64,000 nt of DNA from Nonomuraea angiospora (GCF_014873145.1 NZ_JADBEK010000001.1:6448001-6512000); one strand, 5' to 3'. Positions 19,086 through 30,313 are shown, numbered from the stretch's first letter. Program-made: numbers and translations. Notes: generated by a model not told the origin, from the letters alone.

Positions 19086-19793
19086 GTGCATCGACCGGCG
19101 CGATGGGGTCTCGGTGTGGCGGGCGCGGGCATAGCCGTGATCGTGGTCCTGGAGCTGACCCGCCTCGACGAGCTCAACCCGATCAAGCGGACCATCAGCG
19201 AGCACGGCCTCGGCCCCGACGGCTGGATCTTCGGGATGGCGGTGGGGCTGCTCGCGGCCGGATCGGCGGCCATCGGGGTGTCGCTGGCCCGCCAGCGGCT
19301 GGCGGGGGTCTTCGGCACCATCGCGCTCATGGGGTGGAGCGTGGGGCTGTTCATGACGGCGTGGTTCGAGAAGCACGACTGGTCGGTCGGCCCGAGCACG
19401 AGCGGGAGCATCCACCGGCTGGGCAGCTTCATCGCCTTCCTCAGCCTGCCGCTGGCCGCGATGATCATCGCCAGGCCCTGGCGGCACCGCGAGCGGTCGC
19501 GGGCCAGGCTGGTGGCCTTCGGGCTCGGGATCTTCTCGGCGCTGTGGGTGGTGGGCATCGCCGCGGTCATGTACGTCGGGGCGCGCAACGGGCTGCCGTG
19601 GTGGCGCGTCATGCCGCTCGGCCTGGTGGAGCGCGGCATGGCCGTCACGGAGGTGGCCGCGCTGCTCGCGCTCGGCGTCTGGGCCGCCGCCAAGCGACTG
19701 GACACGACGGAGCAAACCGGACGCCTGCCCGAGAAGCAGGTCGACGCCGGGGTCGGTGGGCTGGCGGAACGGAGCGGCGGGCCGCTAACCTGA
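19086..19793 (+). CDS. DUF998 multi-pass membrane protein
   Basis: 235 residues with six predicted membrane helices (for example AGAGIAVIVVLELTRLDELN and LGIFSALWVVGIAAVMYVGA). The pattern NPIKRTISEHGLGPDGW after helix 1 is characteristic of DUF998 proteins, whose function is unknown. GTG at 19086 is preferred to GTG at 19080 because GGGAGG (19073-19078) is then seven bases away. It follows the SDR gene by 52 bp on the same strand. Confidence 0.8.
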   Translation: MHRPARWGLGVAGAGIAVIVVLELTRLDELNPIKRTISEHGLGPDGWIFGMAVGLLAAGSAAIGVSLARQRLAGVFGTIALMGWSVGLFMTAWFEKHDWSVGPSTSGSIHRLGSFIAFLSLPLAAMIIARPWRHRERSRARLVAFGLGIFSALWVVGIAAVMYVGARNGLPWWRVMPLGLVERGMAVTEVAALLALGVWAAAKRLDTTEQTGRLPEKQVDAGVGGLAERSGGPLT

Positions 19794-19832
19794 CCCAGCC
19801 TCACGTTTGATTCCCCCCATCAGGAGGCCGTC

Positions 19833-21005
19833 GTGCCGTCCTCGCGTGATCGTCAGGCCCGCGTCGCCACGTACGCCGTCTATGCCGTACAGGGCCTGTC
19901 CTTCGCCTCGCTGCTCATCCAGGTCGCGAACCTCCAGGCCAAGCACGGCCTCGACGACGGCGCGCTGACGCTCCTGCTGCTGATCGTGCCCGTGTTCGCG
20001 GGGGTCGGCAGCGTGGCGGCGGGCACGTTCGCCGCCCGGTTCGGCAGCAGGCTGCTCCTGCGCGTCGCCCAGCCCGTGGTCGCGCTCGCCGTGGTGCTCG
20101 CCGGGCTCGCGCCCAGCGTGCCGCTGCTGGTGCCGGTGCTGCTGCTGTTCGGCGTGGCGGTGGGCGCGGTGGACGCGGGCATGAACATGCAGGGCGTGGC
20201 GGTCGAGCGCAGGTACGGCCTGCAGATCCTGAACGGCTTCCACAGCGTGTGGAGCGTGGCCAGCATGCTCGGGGCGGCGTGGGCGTCGGTGGCCGCCACC
20301 CTGCCGCTGCCGGTGATCATGGCGGTCCCGATGGTGTTCGCGCTGGTGGGCTCGCTGGTGTTCGCACGGAATCTGTGCGCGCCGGAGGAGGAGAAGGTCG
20401 AGGACGCTCCGGCGGGCGCCGCCGCCGGCGGCTTCCCGTGGCGGCCGATCATCCCGCTCTGCCTGGCCATGGGCTTCCTGTACGTCGGCGACGCCGCCGT
20501 GTCGAACTTCAACACCGTGTTCATGAAGAACGTGCTCTCGGCGGGCCCCCAGGTGGTCCCGCTGGCCTACGTCGCCTACCAGGCGACCACGCTGGCCGTC
20601 CGGCTCGGCGGCGACCTCGCGGTCCGGCGGTACGGGCCCGCCGCCATCGTCAGGATCGGCGGCGTGATCGCCACCCTGGGGTTCCTCGGCGTCGTCGCGG
20701 CCCCGAACCAGCCGCTGGCCATCGTCGCGTTCGGCCTGACCGGGGTGGGGCTGTCGGTGGTGGCGCCACAGTCGTTCTCGGCGGCGGGCAAGCTCGACCC
20801 GGCCGGGACCGGGGTGGCCATCGCCCGGGTGAACCTCTTCAACTACATCGGCTTCATCGTGGGCGCGGCCCTGGTGGGCGGCATCGCGGACGCGGTGGAC
20901 ATGCGGTGGGCGTTCGCCGCGCCGCTCGTGCTGGCCGCCGTCATCATCGCCCTCGCCCCCGGCTTCGAGCCCAGACGCCAGGCCCCCAACCCCTCCGCCG
21001 CCTGA
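19833..21005 (+). CDS. MFS transporter
   Basis: 390 residues with about twelve hydrophobic helices. The N-half carries the glycine-rich FAARFGSRLLLR loop between helices 2 and 3 and GVAVGAVDAGMNMQG in helix 5, as in sugar-efflux or fucose-permease-like MFS proteins; the C-half has LAVRLGGDLAVRRYGP. The substrate cannot be read from sequence. GTG at 19833 follows AGGAGG. The stop lies 4 bp from the stop of the convergent oxidoreductase. Confidence 0.88.
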   Translation: MPSSRDRQARVATYAVYAVQGLSFASLLIQVANLQAKHGLDDGALTLLLLIVPVFAGVGSVAAGTFAARFGSRLLLRVAQPVVALAVVLAGLAPSVPLLVPVLLLFGVAVGAVDAGMNMQGVAVERRYGLQILNGFHSVWSVASMLGAAWASVAATLPLPVIMAVPMVFALVGSLVFARNLCAPEEEKVEDAPAGAAAGGFPWRPIIPLCLAMGFLYVGDAAVSNFNTVFMKNVLSAGPQVVPLAYVAYQATTLAVRLGGDLAVRRYGPAAIVRIGGVIATLGFLGVVAAPNQPLAIVAFGLTGVGLSVVAPQSFSAAGKLDPAGTGVAIARVNLFNYIGFIVGAALVGGIADAVDMRWAFAAPLVLAAVIIALAPGFEPRRQAPNPSAA

Positions 21006-21009
21006 GGCC

Positions 21010-21948
21010 TCACCGCCGCACTTCGGCGACCTCGACGGTACGGCGCTCGCGGAGCGACAGGTCGGCGGCCTCGGCCACGTACAGCGCCTCCAGGGCGTCC
21101 TCGATCGTGCACAGGCTCTTGTCGCTGGTCAGGAAGGCGTCGATCTCGTCGCGGTAGGCGGTCTCGAAGCGGGTGACGAAGTCGGGCCAGGGGTCTTGCG
21201 GGCTCGGCGTGCCCTCGGCCGAGTGCAGCGGGGCGCGCGGGCTCAGGCCGACGGCCTGGGTGCGCCTGGTGCCGGCCAGCTCCATGCGCACGTCGTACCC
21301 GCCGCCGTTGTAGCGGGAGCCCTGCAGGGTGGCCAGCGTGCCGTCGTCGAGGGTGAGCAGCGCGGCGCTGTTGTCCACGTCGCCCGCCTCCGCGAAGAAG
21401 GCGGCGCCGCGGTTGGCCCCGGTCGCGTACACGGAGACCACCTCGCGGCCGGTCACCCAGCGCAGGATGTCGAAATCGTGGATGTGGCAGTCGCGGAAGA
21501 TGCCGCCGGAGGTCGCGATGTACGCGGCGGGCGGGGGCGCGGGGTCGGCGGTGATCAGGTGAACGCGGTGCAGCTCCCCCAGCTCGCCGGCGCGCAGCGC
21601 GCCCGCCGCCGCCACGTAGCCGGGGTCGAACCTGCGCTGGAACCCGATCTGCACCCGGTTGCCGGCGCTCGCCTCCAGCGCCTTGACGGTCTCGTCCACG
21701 GTGCCCGCGACCGGCTTCTCGCAGAAGACCGGGACGCCCTTCTCGCACGCCTTGACGATGAGCTCGGCGTGGGTGCCGGTCGGGGTCGCGATGACCACGG
21801 CGTCCGACTCGAACGGGTCCCCGGGCCTGCCGTACGGCGACGTACGCACGGGATCGGCCACGATCAGCTCGTCCACCAGCGGATGCGCGGCCAGGGTCGC
21901 GGCGTGAAAGGCTCCGATCCTGCCCAGACCCAGCAGTCCCACACGCAT
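21010..21948 (-). CDS. Gfo/Idh/MocA-family oxidoreductase (inositol 2-dehydrogenase-like)
   Basis: 312 residues. N-terminal Rossmann fold GLLGLGRIGAFH; the EKP motif in VFCEKPVAGT (catalytic Lys); then GFQRRFDPGY and GGIFRDCHIHDFDILRWV, which holds the catalytic Asp/His pair. These features match myo-inositol or scyllo-inositol 2-dehydrogenases. No other inositol catabolic genes are nearby, so the substrate is only suggested. A GATCCGGATC palindrome lies at 21958-21967 just upstream of the ATG. Confidence 0.88.
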   Translation of the reverse strand: MRVGLLGLGRIGAFHAATLAAHPLVDELIVADPVRTSPYGRPGDPFESDAVVIATPTGTHAELIVKACEKGVPVFCEKPVAGTVDETVKALEASAGNRVQIGFQRRFDPGYVAAAGALRAGELGELHRVHLITADPAPPPAAYIATSGGIFRDCHIHDFDILRWVTGREVVSVYATGANRGAAFFAEAGDVDNSAALLTLDDGTLATLQGSRYNGGGYDVRMELAGTRRTQAVGLSPRAPLHSAEGTPSPQDPWPDFVTRFETAYRDEIDAFLTSDKSLCTIEDALEALYVAEAADLSLRERRTVEVAEVRR

Positions 21949-21998
21949 GACATCCTCCGATCCGGATCAGGCTTTCTTTCTAGGCGAGCCCTCCTGCC

Positions 21999-23405
21999 TC
22001 AGTCAACATTTTGTCCTGACATTCTGACTTTCAAGCCTCGTACGGCGTCCAGCGCCTTGTGCGCCGGCAGCCGCGCGAACCCCACCACCACGGCCGCCGG
22101 CCCCGCCGACTCGCGCATCGGCCCCACGGGCTCGGCGGACAGGCCGAGCTCCTGCGCGACGCGCGCGGTCCCCATCTCGTCCCAGCCGGCCGGCAGCTCC
22201 AGGTAGACGTGCAGGCCCGCGTCGATGCCCTTGACGCGCACCTCGGGCACCTCCTCCGCCAGCGCCCTGACCAGGGCGTCCCTGCGGCGGCGGTACTCGC
22301 GGCGCATCCTGCGCAGGTGCTTGTCGTAGCCGCCGGTGCGCAGGAAGTGCGCCAGCGCGTACTGCTCGACGACCGGCGAGCCCAGGTCCAGCTCGCCCCG
22401 CGCCCGGCGGACGGCCTCCGCCAGGTCGGGGGGCGCCGCCACCCAGCCGAGCCGCAGCCCCGGCGCCAGGGCCTTGCTGACGCTGCCCGACAGGATCACC
22501 CGGTCGGGCGCCAGGCCCTGGAGGCAGCCGACGGGGTCGCGGTCGAAGCGGAACTCGGCGTCGTAGTCGTCCTCCAGGATCACCCGGTCGCCCGCGTACG
22601 CCCACTCCATGAGGGCGGCCCGGCGCGGCGGCGAGAGCACCACGCCGGTCGGGTACTGGTGCGCCGGGGTGACCAGCACGGCGTCGCCGCTCAGCTTCCG
22701 CACGTCCAGGCCCTCCTCGTCCACGGGCACCGGCACCAGGTGCGCGCCCGCGCGCCTCAGCAGCGGGACCTGGCGGTGGCTCGTCGGGTCCTCGACGGCG
22801 AGCCGGACCGGCCGCTGCCGGCTCAGCACGTGCAGCACCAGGCTCAGGCCCTGCGCCACGCCGCCGACGATGACGAGATTCTCGGGGCGCACGTCCGCCG
22901 CCCTGACCCGCCGGAGATAGCCGGCCAGCTCTTCTCGCAGCTCAGGCACCCCGCCAGGGTCCCCGTAATCGAAGGCTTCCGAGGGTACGGTGGTCAGGAC
23001 GTGCCTGACGGCGGCGAGCCAGCGCTCGCGGGGGAAGTGGCTGAGGTCAGGAGAGGTGGGGCGATGACCGTAGTACGGCCCGCACACGGGGGCGCTCGAC
23101 GCGCGGGGCACCGGCCTGGGCCGGGGAGACGTCTTCTGCCGCGGGGCGGCCCGGGGTGCGGTCTTGGGGGTGACCTGGGTGCCGACGCCCACCCGCGACA
23201 CCAGGAAGCCCTCGGCGACGAGCTGCTCGTACGCCTCCACCACCACGCCCCTGGAGACCTGGAGGTCGGTGGCGAGGTCGCGGGTCGCGGGCAGGCGGGT
23301 GCCCGGCGCCAGCCGGCCGCCCCTGATGGAGTCGCGCAGCTCGGAGGCGATCTGCCCGGCGATTCCCCCCTTATCGCGATTTATCTGGATATGGAGGTCG
23401 GCCAT
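21999..23405 (-). CDS. MocR/PdxR-type GntR regulator with aminotransferase domain
   Basis: 468 residues. An N-terminal GntR winged helix (LAPGTRLPATRDLATDLQVS) is linked by a Pro/Arg segment to a fold-type I PLP aminotransferase-like domain with LEDDYDAEFR and SGSVSKALAPGLRLGW, whose Lys should bind PLP. MocR proteins sense PLP or an amino compound and control neighbouring genes. It is divergent from a DMT-family exporter, the probable target. Without a pdx gene nearby a role in PLP synthesis is not indicated. Confidence 0.92.
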   Translation of the reverse strand: MADLHIQINRDKGGIAGQIASELRDSIRGGRLAPGTRLPATRDLATDLQVSRGVVVEAYEQLVAEGFLVSRVGVGTQVTPKTAPRAAPRQKTSPRPRPVPRASSAPVCGPYYGHRPTSPDLSHFPRERWLAAVRHVLTTVPSEAFDYGDPGGVPELREELAGYLRRVRAADVRPENLVIVGGVAQGLSLVLHVLSRQRPVRLAVEDPTSHRQVPLLRRAGAHLVPVPVDEEGLDVRKLSGDAVLVTPAHQYPTGVVLSPPRRAALMEWAYAGDRVILEDDYDAEFRFDRDPVGCLQGLAPDRVILSGSVSKALAPGLRLGWVAAPPDLAEAVRRARGELDLGSPVVEQYALAHFLRTGGYDKHLRRMRREYRRRRDALVRALAEEVPEVRVKGIDAGLHVYLELPAGWDEMGTARVAQELGLSAEPVGPMRESAGPAAVVVGFARLPAHKALDAVRGLKVRMSGQNVD

Positions 23406-23473
23406 ATTGGTCCTGTCTTCGGGCGGGACATTGGACTGTTTACGCGAACCATTGTCTCCCTAGCATCCTTCGC

Positions 23474-24352
23474 ATGAGAAACGGCATCGTGGGTGCGGCC
23501 TCGGCCATGTTCCTCGTCGGGACGCTGGCCGGGGTGGCGGGGCTGGTGGACGGCTATCCCATATACGGCGGCCAGGCCGTCCGGTATCTCGTGGCGTCGG
23601 TCATCCTGCTTGTCATAACGCGAGCTCTCGGCCTGCGGTTCGTCCGCCTCACGCCGCGCGAGCTGCTCTGCCTCGCCGGGCTCACCCTGTTCGGGCTGGT
23701 CATCTTCAACGTCTGCGTGATCGAGTCGACCAGCGCCGCCGGGCCGGCCCTGGTCGGGACCGTGCTCGGCACCGTGCCGCTGGCCCTCGCGCTGGCCGGC
23801 GGGCGGCCCGCGCCGCGGCTGCTGGCCGGGGCCTGCGTGGTGGTGGCCGGGGCGACGCTGGCCACGGGGCTCGGCAGCGGCAACCTGCCCGGCCTGCTGT
23901 GGGCGCTGGGCGCGCTCGTGGGCGAGGTGTGCTTCTCCATGCTGGCCATCCCGCTGCTGCCGCGGCTGGGGGCGATCAGGGTGTCGGCCTACTCGACGGC
24001 GCTGGCCGTGCCGCTGCTGGCCGTGATCGGGCTGGCACACGAGGGCGCCGCGATGTTCCGGCCGCCGACGTGGGCGGAGGCGCTCGGGTTCGCGTACCTG
24101 GCGATCGTGGTCACCGTGGTGGCGTTCTTCCTCTGGTACAGCTCGCTGCCCAAGCTGGGCCCCGGCCGGGCCGGGCTCTTCGCGGGGATCATCCCGGTGG
24201 GCGCGATCGTGACGGGGGCGGTGCTCGGCGTGGCGATGCCGTCCGCGTACGACCTGCTGGGCGCGGGCCTGGTGATCGCCGGCATCCTGGTCGGCCTGAC
24301 GGCCGGGCGGTCGCGGGCGGTGACCGAAGTGGGATCTCCCGGAGGCGCGTAA
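23474..24352 (+). CDS. EamA/DMT-family transporter
   Basis: 292 residues with about ten hydrophobic helices in two EamA halves (first [20 protein letters not shown], second around [20 protein letters not shown]). Such permeases export amino acids or related metabolites. TAGCAT (23461-23466) lies seven bases before ATG at 23474, so the mRNA should start at the AUG. Divergent from a MocR regulator, a pairing often seen for DMT exporters controlled by MocR proteins. Confidence 0.88.
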   Translation: MRNGIVGAASAMFLVGTLAGVAGLVDGYPIYGGQAVRYLVASVILLVITRALGLRFVRLTPRELLCLAGLTLFGLVIFNVCVIESTSAAGPALVGTVLGTVPLALALAGGRPAPRLLAGACVVVAGATLATGLGSGNLPGLLWALGALVGEVCFSMLAIPLLPRLGAIRVSAYSTALAVPLLAVIGLAHEGAAMFRPPTWAEALGFAYLAIVVTVVAFFLWYSSLPKLGPGRAGLFAGIIPVGAIVTGAVLGVAMPSAYDLLGAGLVIAGILVGLTAGRSRAVTEVGSPGGA

Positions 24353-24378
24353 TCTCTTGGGGGACCGAAAGGATGGAC

Positions 24379-26031
<1,653 letters not shown>

Positions 26032-26080
26032 CCGCCTGATCCCCGTGAGGCTCCACCCACCGGCGCGGCCGACCGCCGGT

Positions 26081-26102
26081 GGGGCGGGGCGGGGCGGCCG
26101 GG
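26081..26102 (+). other. G-quadruplex-forming motif
   Basis: Runs GGGG-C-GGGG-C-GGGG-CGGCC-GGG fit the canonical four-run quadruplex rule on the plus strand, 50 bp after the fumarase stop and just before a tandem repeat array. It would be in the 3' untranslated region of the fumarase mRNA. Confidence 0.6.
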
Positions 26103-26258
26103 CCGCCTCAGGAGGCGGGTCGTCTCGGAAGTCCGGGTCGTCTCGGGAGTCTGGGCGGCCCCAGCAGGCCGGGTCGCCTCGGGAGGCCGGGTCGCCTCAG
26201 GAGGCCGGGCGGCCTCAGGAGGCGGAGTGGTCTCGGGAAGCGGGTCGCCTTGGGAGGC
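26099..26258. repeat. 18-bp tandem repeat array, nine units
   Basis: Nine consecutive units of 17-18 bp with consensus CGGGTCGCCTCGGGAGGC; units 5 to 7 are the most regular. Each contains the near-palindromic core GCCTC-(A/G)-GGAGGC, so the transcript could form serial hairpins. Two open plus-strand frames through the array give only six-residue repeats without ribosome sites or conserved ends, so I treat it as non-coding. Confidence 0.85.
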
Positions 26259-26414
26259 GATGCGTTGAGGGTGGCGGCGAGTCGAGGGTGGCGGCGGGCG
26301 GGCCGGATACGGGCTTGGCGCGGGCGAGCGCGGAGCCGGGGGCGGCTACGGGCCGGGGCCCCGGCGCCGGTAGGCCGGGAGATGCGGCGCGAGCATCCCC
26401 TCGGAACTGCCGGC

Positions 26415-26603
26415 TCAGGCGGCCACCGGGGACCGGTGCGGTGCCACGACGGAGCCGTCGGGCAGCAGCAGACCGGTGTCCTCGAACAGCACGACGCCGT
26501 TGCAGAGCAGGCTCCAGCCCTGGTCGGGGTGGGCCGCGATCACGTGCGACGCCTCACGGTCGGGGGAATCGGCACTCGGGCAAGCGGGGTGGTGACTGCA
26601 CAT
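26415..26603 (-). CDS. DUF5999 small Cys-containing protein
   Basis: 62 residues: MCSHHPACPSADSPDREASH, then VIAAHPDQGWSLLCNGVVLF, then EDTGLLLPDGSVVAPHR. This sequence pattern is that of the DUF5999 family, common and highly conserved in Streptomyces and relatives; function unknown. The CxxxxxC and His-rich N-terminus might bind a metal (inference). ATG at 26603 is the only plausible start. Confidence 0.85.
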   Translation of the reverse strand: MCSHHPACPSADSPDREASHVIAAHPDQGWSLLCNGVVLFEDTGLLLPDGSVVAPHRSPVAA

Positions 26604-26640
26604 CGCGCACCTCTCAGATTGCGCTCCTGATTCATGGCTT

Positions 26641-26739
26641 TCAAAAGGGCAACTTGCGCCCCGACGGCGTGCGAAGGTCCAGAGCGGTCCCGCTCGGTTT
26701 CTTCGGCTGGGTGCGAACCTGGGTCTGGCGCATCTTCAT
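26641..26739 (-). CDS. candidate 32-residue basic small protein
   Basis: An ATG at 26739 preceded by GAAGGA opens a short frame ending TGA at 26641: MKMRQTQVRTQPKKPSGTAL followed by DLRTPSGRKLPF. Third positions are mostly G/C. The stop lies 37 bp upstream of the DUF5999 start on the same strand, so the two could share a transcript. I do not recognise the protein, and a frame this short can arise by chance. Confidence 0.3.
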   Translation of the reverse strand: MKMRQTQVRTQPKKPSGTALDLRTPSGRKLPF

Positions 26740-27339
26740 CACGTCCTTCAACGGCCTGTCGTTAGTGGTGGAACCTTGGTGTTCGCCCTCATTCTGACGC
26801 CGGGCCCCGACACTTTGCGGGCCGATGGGAGAACTCCCTCTCTCATGGCTGTACCATGCCCCCGCCCCCTTACGGGACCCTTACAACTCGCTGACCGGGC
26901 CCCTCAGTTCCTGTCCGCCAGCCTGCCGTACACCTGAAAGTCCCCTGCCTTGCATCATGCACATTTAACGGGCCGGCGAGTGTGCCGCACGACACACATC
27001 ACCCCCGAGCTGCACAAACGCATTCAGGAAAGCCGGTACGGGAGGCCCGTGCGGGCCGCGGGTAAGGCCGCCCGCGAGGCGGGACCAATCTGACTCCCTC
27101 GACATTGCCAAGAGACGGCAGGATCCGGCGCGGCCGGGCGCTCCGGCGCGTCGCCGACTACCCTCGGTATCGGAACGTGCGCCCGGACTGCGCCGAGAAA
27201 CTGCGGGGCCTCATCAACTGGGCCGATGTGGCCAGGAGGTTTGCTGACGTCACGAGTCAGGCGGGTTGACTTAAGTTCGCAACAATTTATCGGCCGCGCC
27301 TCTACTGGTCGGTTTACACAAATAGGTAAGCTGCCAGGC
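26740..27339. other. 600-bp gap before the kinase genes, no supported gene
   Basis: Lower G+C than its neighbours and stops in all frames except short ones. It must hold the promoter of the minus-strand DUF5999 unit and of the first kinase. GTGTG-CCGCACGA-CACAC near 26980-26997 is a possible operator. A minus-strand frame at 27024-27341 lacks a ribosome site and homology and overlaps the kinase promoter, so it is not called. Confidence 0.5.
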
Positions 27340-28449
27340 ATGCGTGCGCCCTCCGGTTACCTACTCGCCGCGCGCTACCGGCTTGTGGAGCCGGTCGGAC
27401 GCGGCGGCATGGGCACCGTTTGGCGGGCACATGACGAGTTGCTCGACCGCGACGTGGCGGTCAAGGAAGTGCGCCTGCCCAACGTGCTCGACGAGGAGCT
27501 GCGTGCCGAGCTGTGCGCGCGCACCGAGCGCGAGGGCCGGGCGACCGCCATGGTCGCGCACCCTTCGGTCATCACCGTCTTCGACGTGGTCACCGAGGAC
27601 GACCGGCCGTGGATCGTGATGGAGCTGCTGCGGGCCAAGTCCCTGGAACAGCTCATCCAGGAGCAGGGACCGCTCCACCCGCGCCGGGCCGCCGAGATCG
27701 GCCGCCAGATCCTCGGGGCGCTGCGCGCCGTGCACGCCAAGGGGATCCTCCACCGCGACGTCAAGCCGAGCAACGTGCTGGTGACCGAGGACCGCGCGGT
27801 GCTCACCGACTTCGGGCTGGCCGCACTGGAAGGTGACGTTTCCATCACCCAGGCGGGCATCGTCCTGGGCTCCGCGGGATACATCGCTCCAGAGCGGGTG
27901 CTGGGCTCCAAGGCCAGCCCGGCGGGCGATCTGTGGTCGCTCGGCGCGACCCTCTACACCGCCGTCGAGGGCAGGGGCCTGCACGGGCGCCGTACGGCCG
28001 CCGCCGCGCTCGCGGCGCTGACCAGTGGCGAGCCGATCCCGATGACCAAGGCCGGGCCGCTGGCCCCCGTGCTCGACGCGCTGCTCAGGATCGACCCCGC
28101 GACCAGGCTCGACTCGGTGCGGGCCTCGCTCATGCTGGCCAGGGTCGCCGCCGGGGGCTCGGCCGAGGAGCCGCTGGCGCCGCGCAAGCCCGTACGTTCC
28201 GGGCCGACGATCAACCCGCCGTCCTTCACCCGCAGGCCCGCGCATCGCGGGCTCCACAGGGCGGACGTCTCCACGACAGCGCTGTCTGTCCCGGTGCCCA
28301 GGCAGGAGCGCAAACCCGGCGAGGGCGTACACAGGAAGCGCGTCGAACCGCGGCCTACGCCGTCGGCTTATGCCCGTTTCAAAGCGACGGTGATAAAGTT
28401 GTGCCTTCCTCGACGGTTCTGGCCAAGAGAACTTCGCAAGCGAGGGTAA
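27340..28449 (+). CDS. soluble Hanks-type Ser/Thr protein kinase
   Basis: 369 residues. Kinase domain at residues 13-265: Gly loop GRGGMGTV, ATP-anchoring K42 in VAVKEV, catalytic HRDVKPSN (Asp near 140), DFG, and APE in the activation segment. The remaining C-terminus is basic and has neither membrane helix nor PASTA or other sensor domain. TAAGCT (27327-27332) is seven bases before ATG at 27340, predicting a leaderless mRNA. It is followed 35 bp later by a second kinase with the same order of motifs, likely an old tandem duplication. Confidence 0.93.
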   Translation: MRAPSGYLLAARYRLVEPVGRGGMGTVWRAHDELLDRDVAVKEVRLPNVLDEELRAELCARTEREGRATAMVAHPSVITVFDVVTEDDRPWIVMELLRAKSLEQLIQEQGPLHPRRAAEIGRQILGALRAVHAKGILHRDVKPSNVLVTEDRAVLTDFGLAALEGDVSITQAGIVLGSAGYIAPERVLGSKASPAGDLWSLGATLYTAVEGRGLHGRRTAAAALAALTSGEPIPMTKAGPLAPVLDALLRIDPATRLDSVRASLMLARVAAGGSAEEPLAPRKPVRSGPTINPPSFTRRPAHRGLHRADVSTTALSVPVPRQERKPGEGVHRKRVEPRPTPSAYARFKATVIKLCLPRRFWPRELRKRG

Positions 28450-28484
28450 AGCACTTCCCAAGCGAGAATCGATATCTTCTTCTC

Positions 28485-30269
28485 ATGCCGGAACAGCAGA
28501 CACGCCTGCTCGCGGAGCGCTACGAGCTCATAGCCCCGCTTGGCCGGGGCACGATGGGCACGGTGTGGCGCGCCCGCGACCGCGCGCTCGGGCGCGAGGT
28601 GGCGGTCAAGGAAATCCGCCAGGACCCGGGACTCACTGAGGAACAGCGGGCCGAGCTGCGCGAGCGCATGGTCCGCGAGGGTCGCATCGCCGCGCGGATC
28701 AACCATCCCTCGGTGGCGTCCATCCACGACGTCCTGATCCAGGACGACAGCCCGTGGATCATCATGGAGCTCATCGAGGCCCGGTCGCTGGAGCAGGTGA
28801 TCGACGAGGAGGGTCCGCTGCCGCCACGGCTCGTGGCGGAGATCGGCGTGGACCTGCTCGGGGCGCTGCGCACCGCGCACGCCCAGGGGATCACCCACCG
28901 CGACGTCAAGCCGGGCAACGTGCTCATCACGGAGAGCGGGCGCGTGGTGCTCACCGACTTCGGCATCGCCAAGGCCGAGGGCGACTCGCGGCTGACGAAG
29001 ACGGGCATGGTGATCGGCTCCCCCGGCTACACGGCCCCGGAACGTGCCAGGGGCGAGTACACCGGTCCCGAGTCGGACATCTGGTCGCTCGGGGCGACGC
29101 TCTACTTCGCGGTCGAGGGGCGCCCGGCGTACGAGCGGGCCACGATCGCGGAGACGCTGGCGGCGCTGCTCACCGAGAGCGCCGACCCGCCCACGCAGGC
29201 GGGCCAGCTGCGGCCCGTGCTGAACGGGCTGCTGAACAAGGACTACCGGCAGCGCCTCAGCGCTGCCAAGGCGGAGACCCTGCTGCGCATGGTCGCCGAC
29301 ACCCCCACGAGCGACATGCCGGCGATCACGGCTGAGGCTCTCATGGCGCAGGAGGCCGCTTTGCCCGACCCGTTCGCCGGCCAGAAGAACCCAGCCCAGA
29401 AGAATCCGGCCCAGCACAATCCGGCCCAAAAGAATCCGGCCCAGAAGAATCCGGCGCAGCAGGGCCAGACGAACCCGGTGCAGAAGGCCCCGGCCCCCCA
29501 GGCCGGGCCCGCCGGCCCCGCGCCGTACGGGCCCGCAGGCGCGGGCGCCCCGGGCGCTCCGGGCGGCCAGGCGCCCTGGGGCCCCGGTCCCGCCGGACCG
29601 GGTCCCGCCGGACCGGGTCCCGCCGGACCGGGGCAGGGTCCGGGGCAGGGTACGGGCGCGCAGGCGCCCAGAGGGCCCGTCGGCGGGCCAGGCGGGCCGG
29701 TGCCCGGCAACCCCGGCCACCCCGGCCGGGGGCCCGCGTCGGGGCCGCACGGGCCGATGACGAGCCCGGGCACGCCCACCGTGCCGCGCAACGCCCCTCC
29801 TCAGCACCAGCCGCAGTCCGGCCCCCAGGCCGCCGCGTCCTCCCCTGAGCAGGGGTTCGACCCCGAGCGGACGGTCAGCGTCCAGCGTCCCAAGGGCCCG
29901 TTCCCGCCGGCTCCGCAGCAGGGCAGGCCCCCGCAGGGGCCCGGCGACGAGAGCGCCGTCGTCACCACGCGCATCCAGCTCCCGCCCGCGCCCGGCCAGC
30001 AGGTCTATCCGCCCACCACGCCGCCCGCGGGCCGGCAGCCCGCCCCCCAGCAGCCGGGTCCCCAGCAGCCGCCGTCCCCGCCGGGCGGCCAGCAGGTCCC
30101 TCAGCAGGTCCCTCATCAGGGCAAGGGCCTGGGGACCGACCTGTTCGCCATCGCCGGGCAGCCGGAGCAGCCCTCGGGCAACCGCAACGGCATGCTGGTG
30201 CTCATGGCGGTGGCCGCCGCGGCCGCCGTGGTGATCGCCGTACTCATCGTCGCGCTCATCTCCAGCTGA
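28485..30269 (+). CDS. tail-anchored Hanks-type Ser/Thr protein kinase
   Basis: 594 residues. Kinase domain at 13-270 with GRGTMGTV, K42 in [17 protein letters not shown] and APE all present. Then a Pro/Gly/Gln-rich linker of about 300 residues with KNPAQ pentapeptide repeats and GPAGP repeats, ending in one membrane helix ([20 protein letters not shown]) at the very C-terminus. No extracellular sensor follows the helix, so the kinase is anchored by its tail and held away from the membrane by the linker. TATCTT (28473-28478) lies six bases before ATG at 28485. Confidence 0.93.
   Translation: MPEQQTRLLAERYELIAPLGRGTMGTVWRARDRALGREVAVKEIRQDPGLTEEQRAELRERMVREGRIAARINHPSVASIHDVLIQDDSPWIIMELIEARSLEQVIDEEGPLPPRLVAEIGVDLLGALRTAHAQGITHRDVKPGNVLITESGRVVLTDFGIAKAEGDSRLTKTGMVIGSPGYTAPERARGEYTGPESDIWSLGATLYFAVEGRPAYERATIAETLAALLTESADPPTQAGQLRPVLNGLLNKDYRQRLSAAKAETLLRMVADTPTSDMPAITAEALMAQEAALPDPFAGQKNPAQKNPAQHNPAQKNPAQKNPAQQGQTNPVQKAPAPQAGPAGPAPYGPAGAGAPGAPGGQAPWGPGPAGPGPAGPGPAGPGQGPGQGTGAQAPRGPVGGPGGPVPGNPGHPGRGPASGPHGPMTSPGTPTVPRNAPPQHQPQSGPQAAASSPEQGFDPERTVSVQRPKGPFPPAPQQGRPPQGPGDESAVVTTRIQLPPAPGQQVYPPTTPPAGRQPAPQQPGPQQPPSPPGGQQVPQQVPHQGKGLGTDLFAIAGQPEQPSGNRNGMLVLMAVAAAAAVVIAVLIVALISS
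29385..29459 (+). repeat. 15-bp in-frame tandem repeat in the kinase linker
   Basis: Five consecutive 15-bp units encode KNPAQ (one HNPAQ). A second in-frame array of GGTCCCGCCGGACCG units follows at about 29583-29635, encoding GPAGP. Both lie in the flexible linker between the kinase domain and the tail anchor. Confidence 0.9.
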
Positions 30270-30313
30270 CCCGCGCCGCGGCCGTAAGGCGGTCGTGGGT
30301 CAGACTGGAAGTC

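Noticed and set aside
23406..23473. MocR operator between MocR and DMT genes
   Set aside because: GGACATTGGAC and CCATTGTC strings suggest repeats, but the match is too imperfect to call a site.
26045..26797. 250-residue plus-strand frame through the 18-bp repeats
   Set aside because: No ribosome site or conserved end, six-residue repeats only reflect the 18-bp DNA unit, and it is antisense to DUF5999.
27024..27341. 105-residue minus-strand frame before the kinase
   Set aside because: No ribosome site or recognisable sequence and it covers the kinase promoter.
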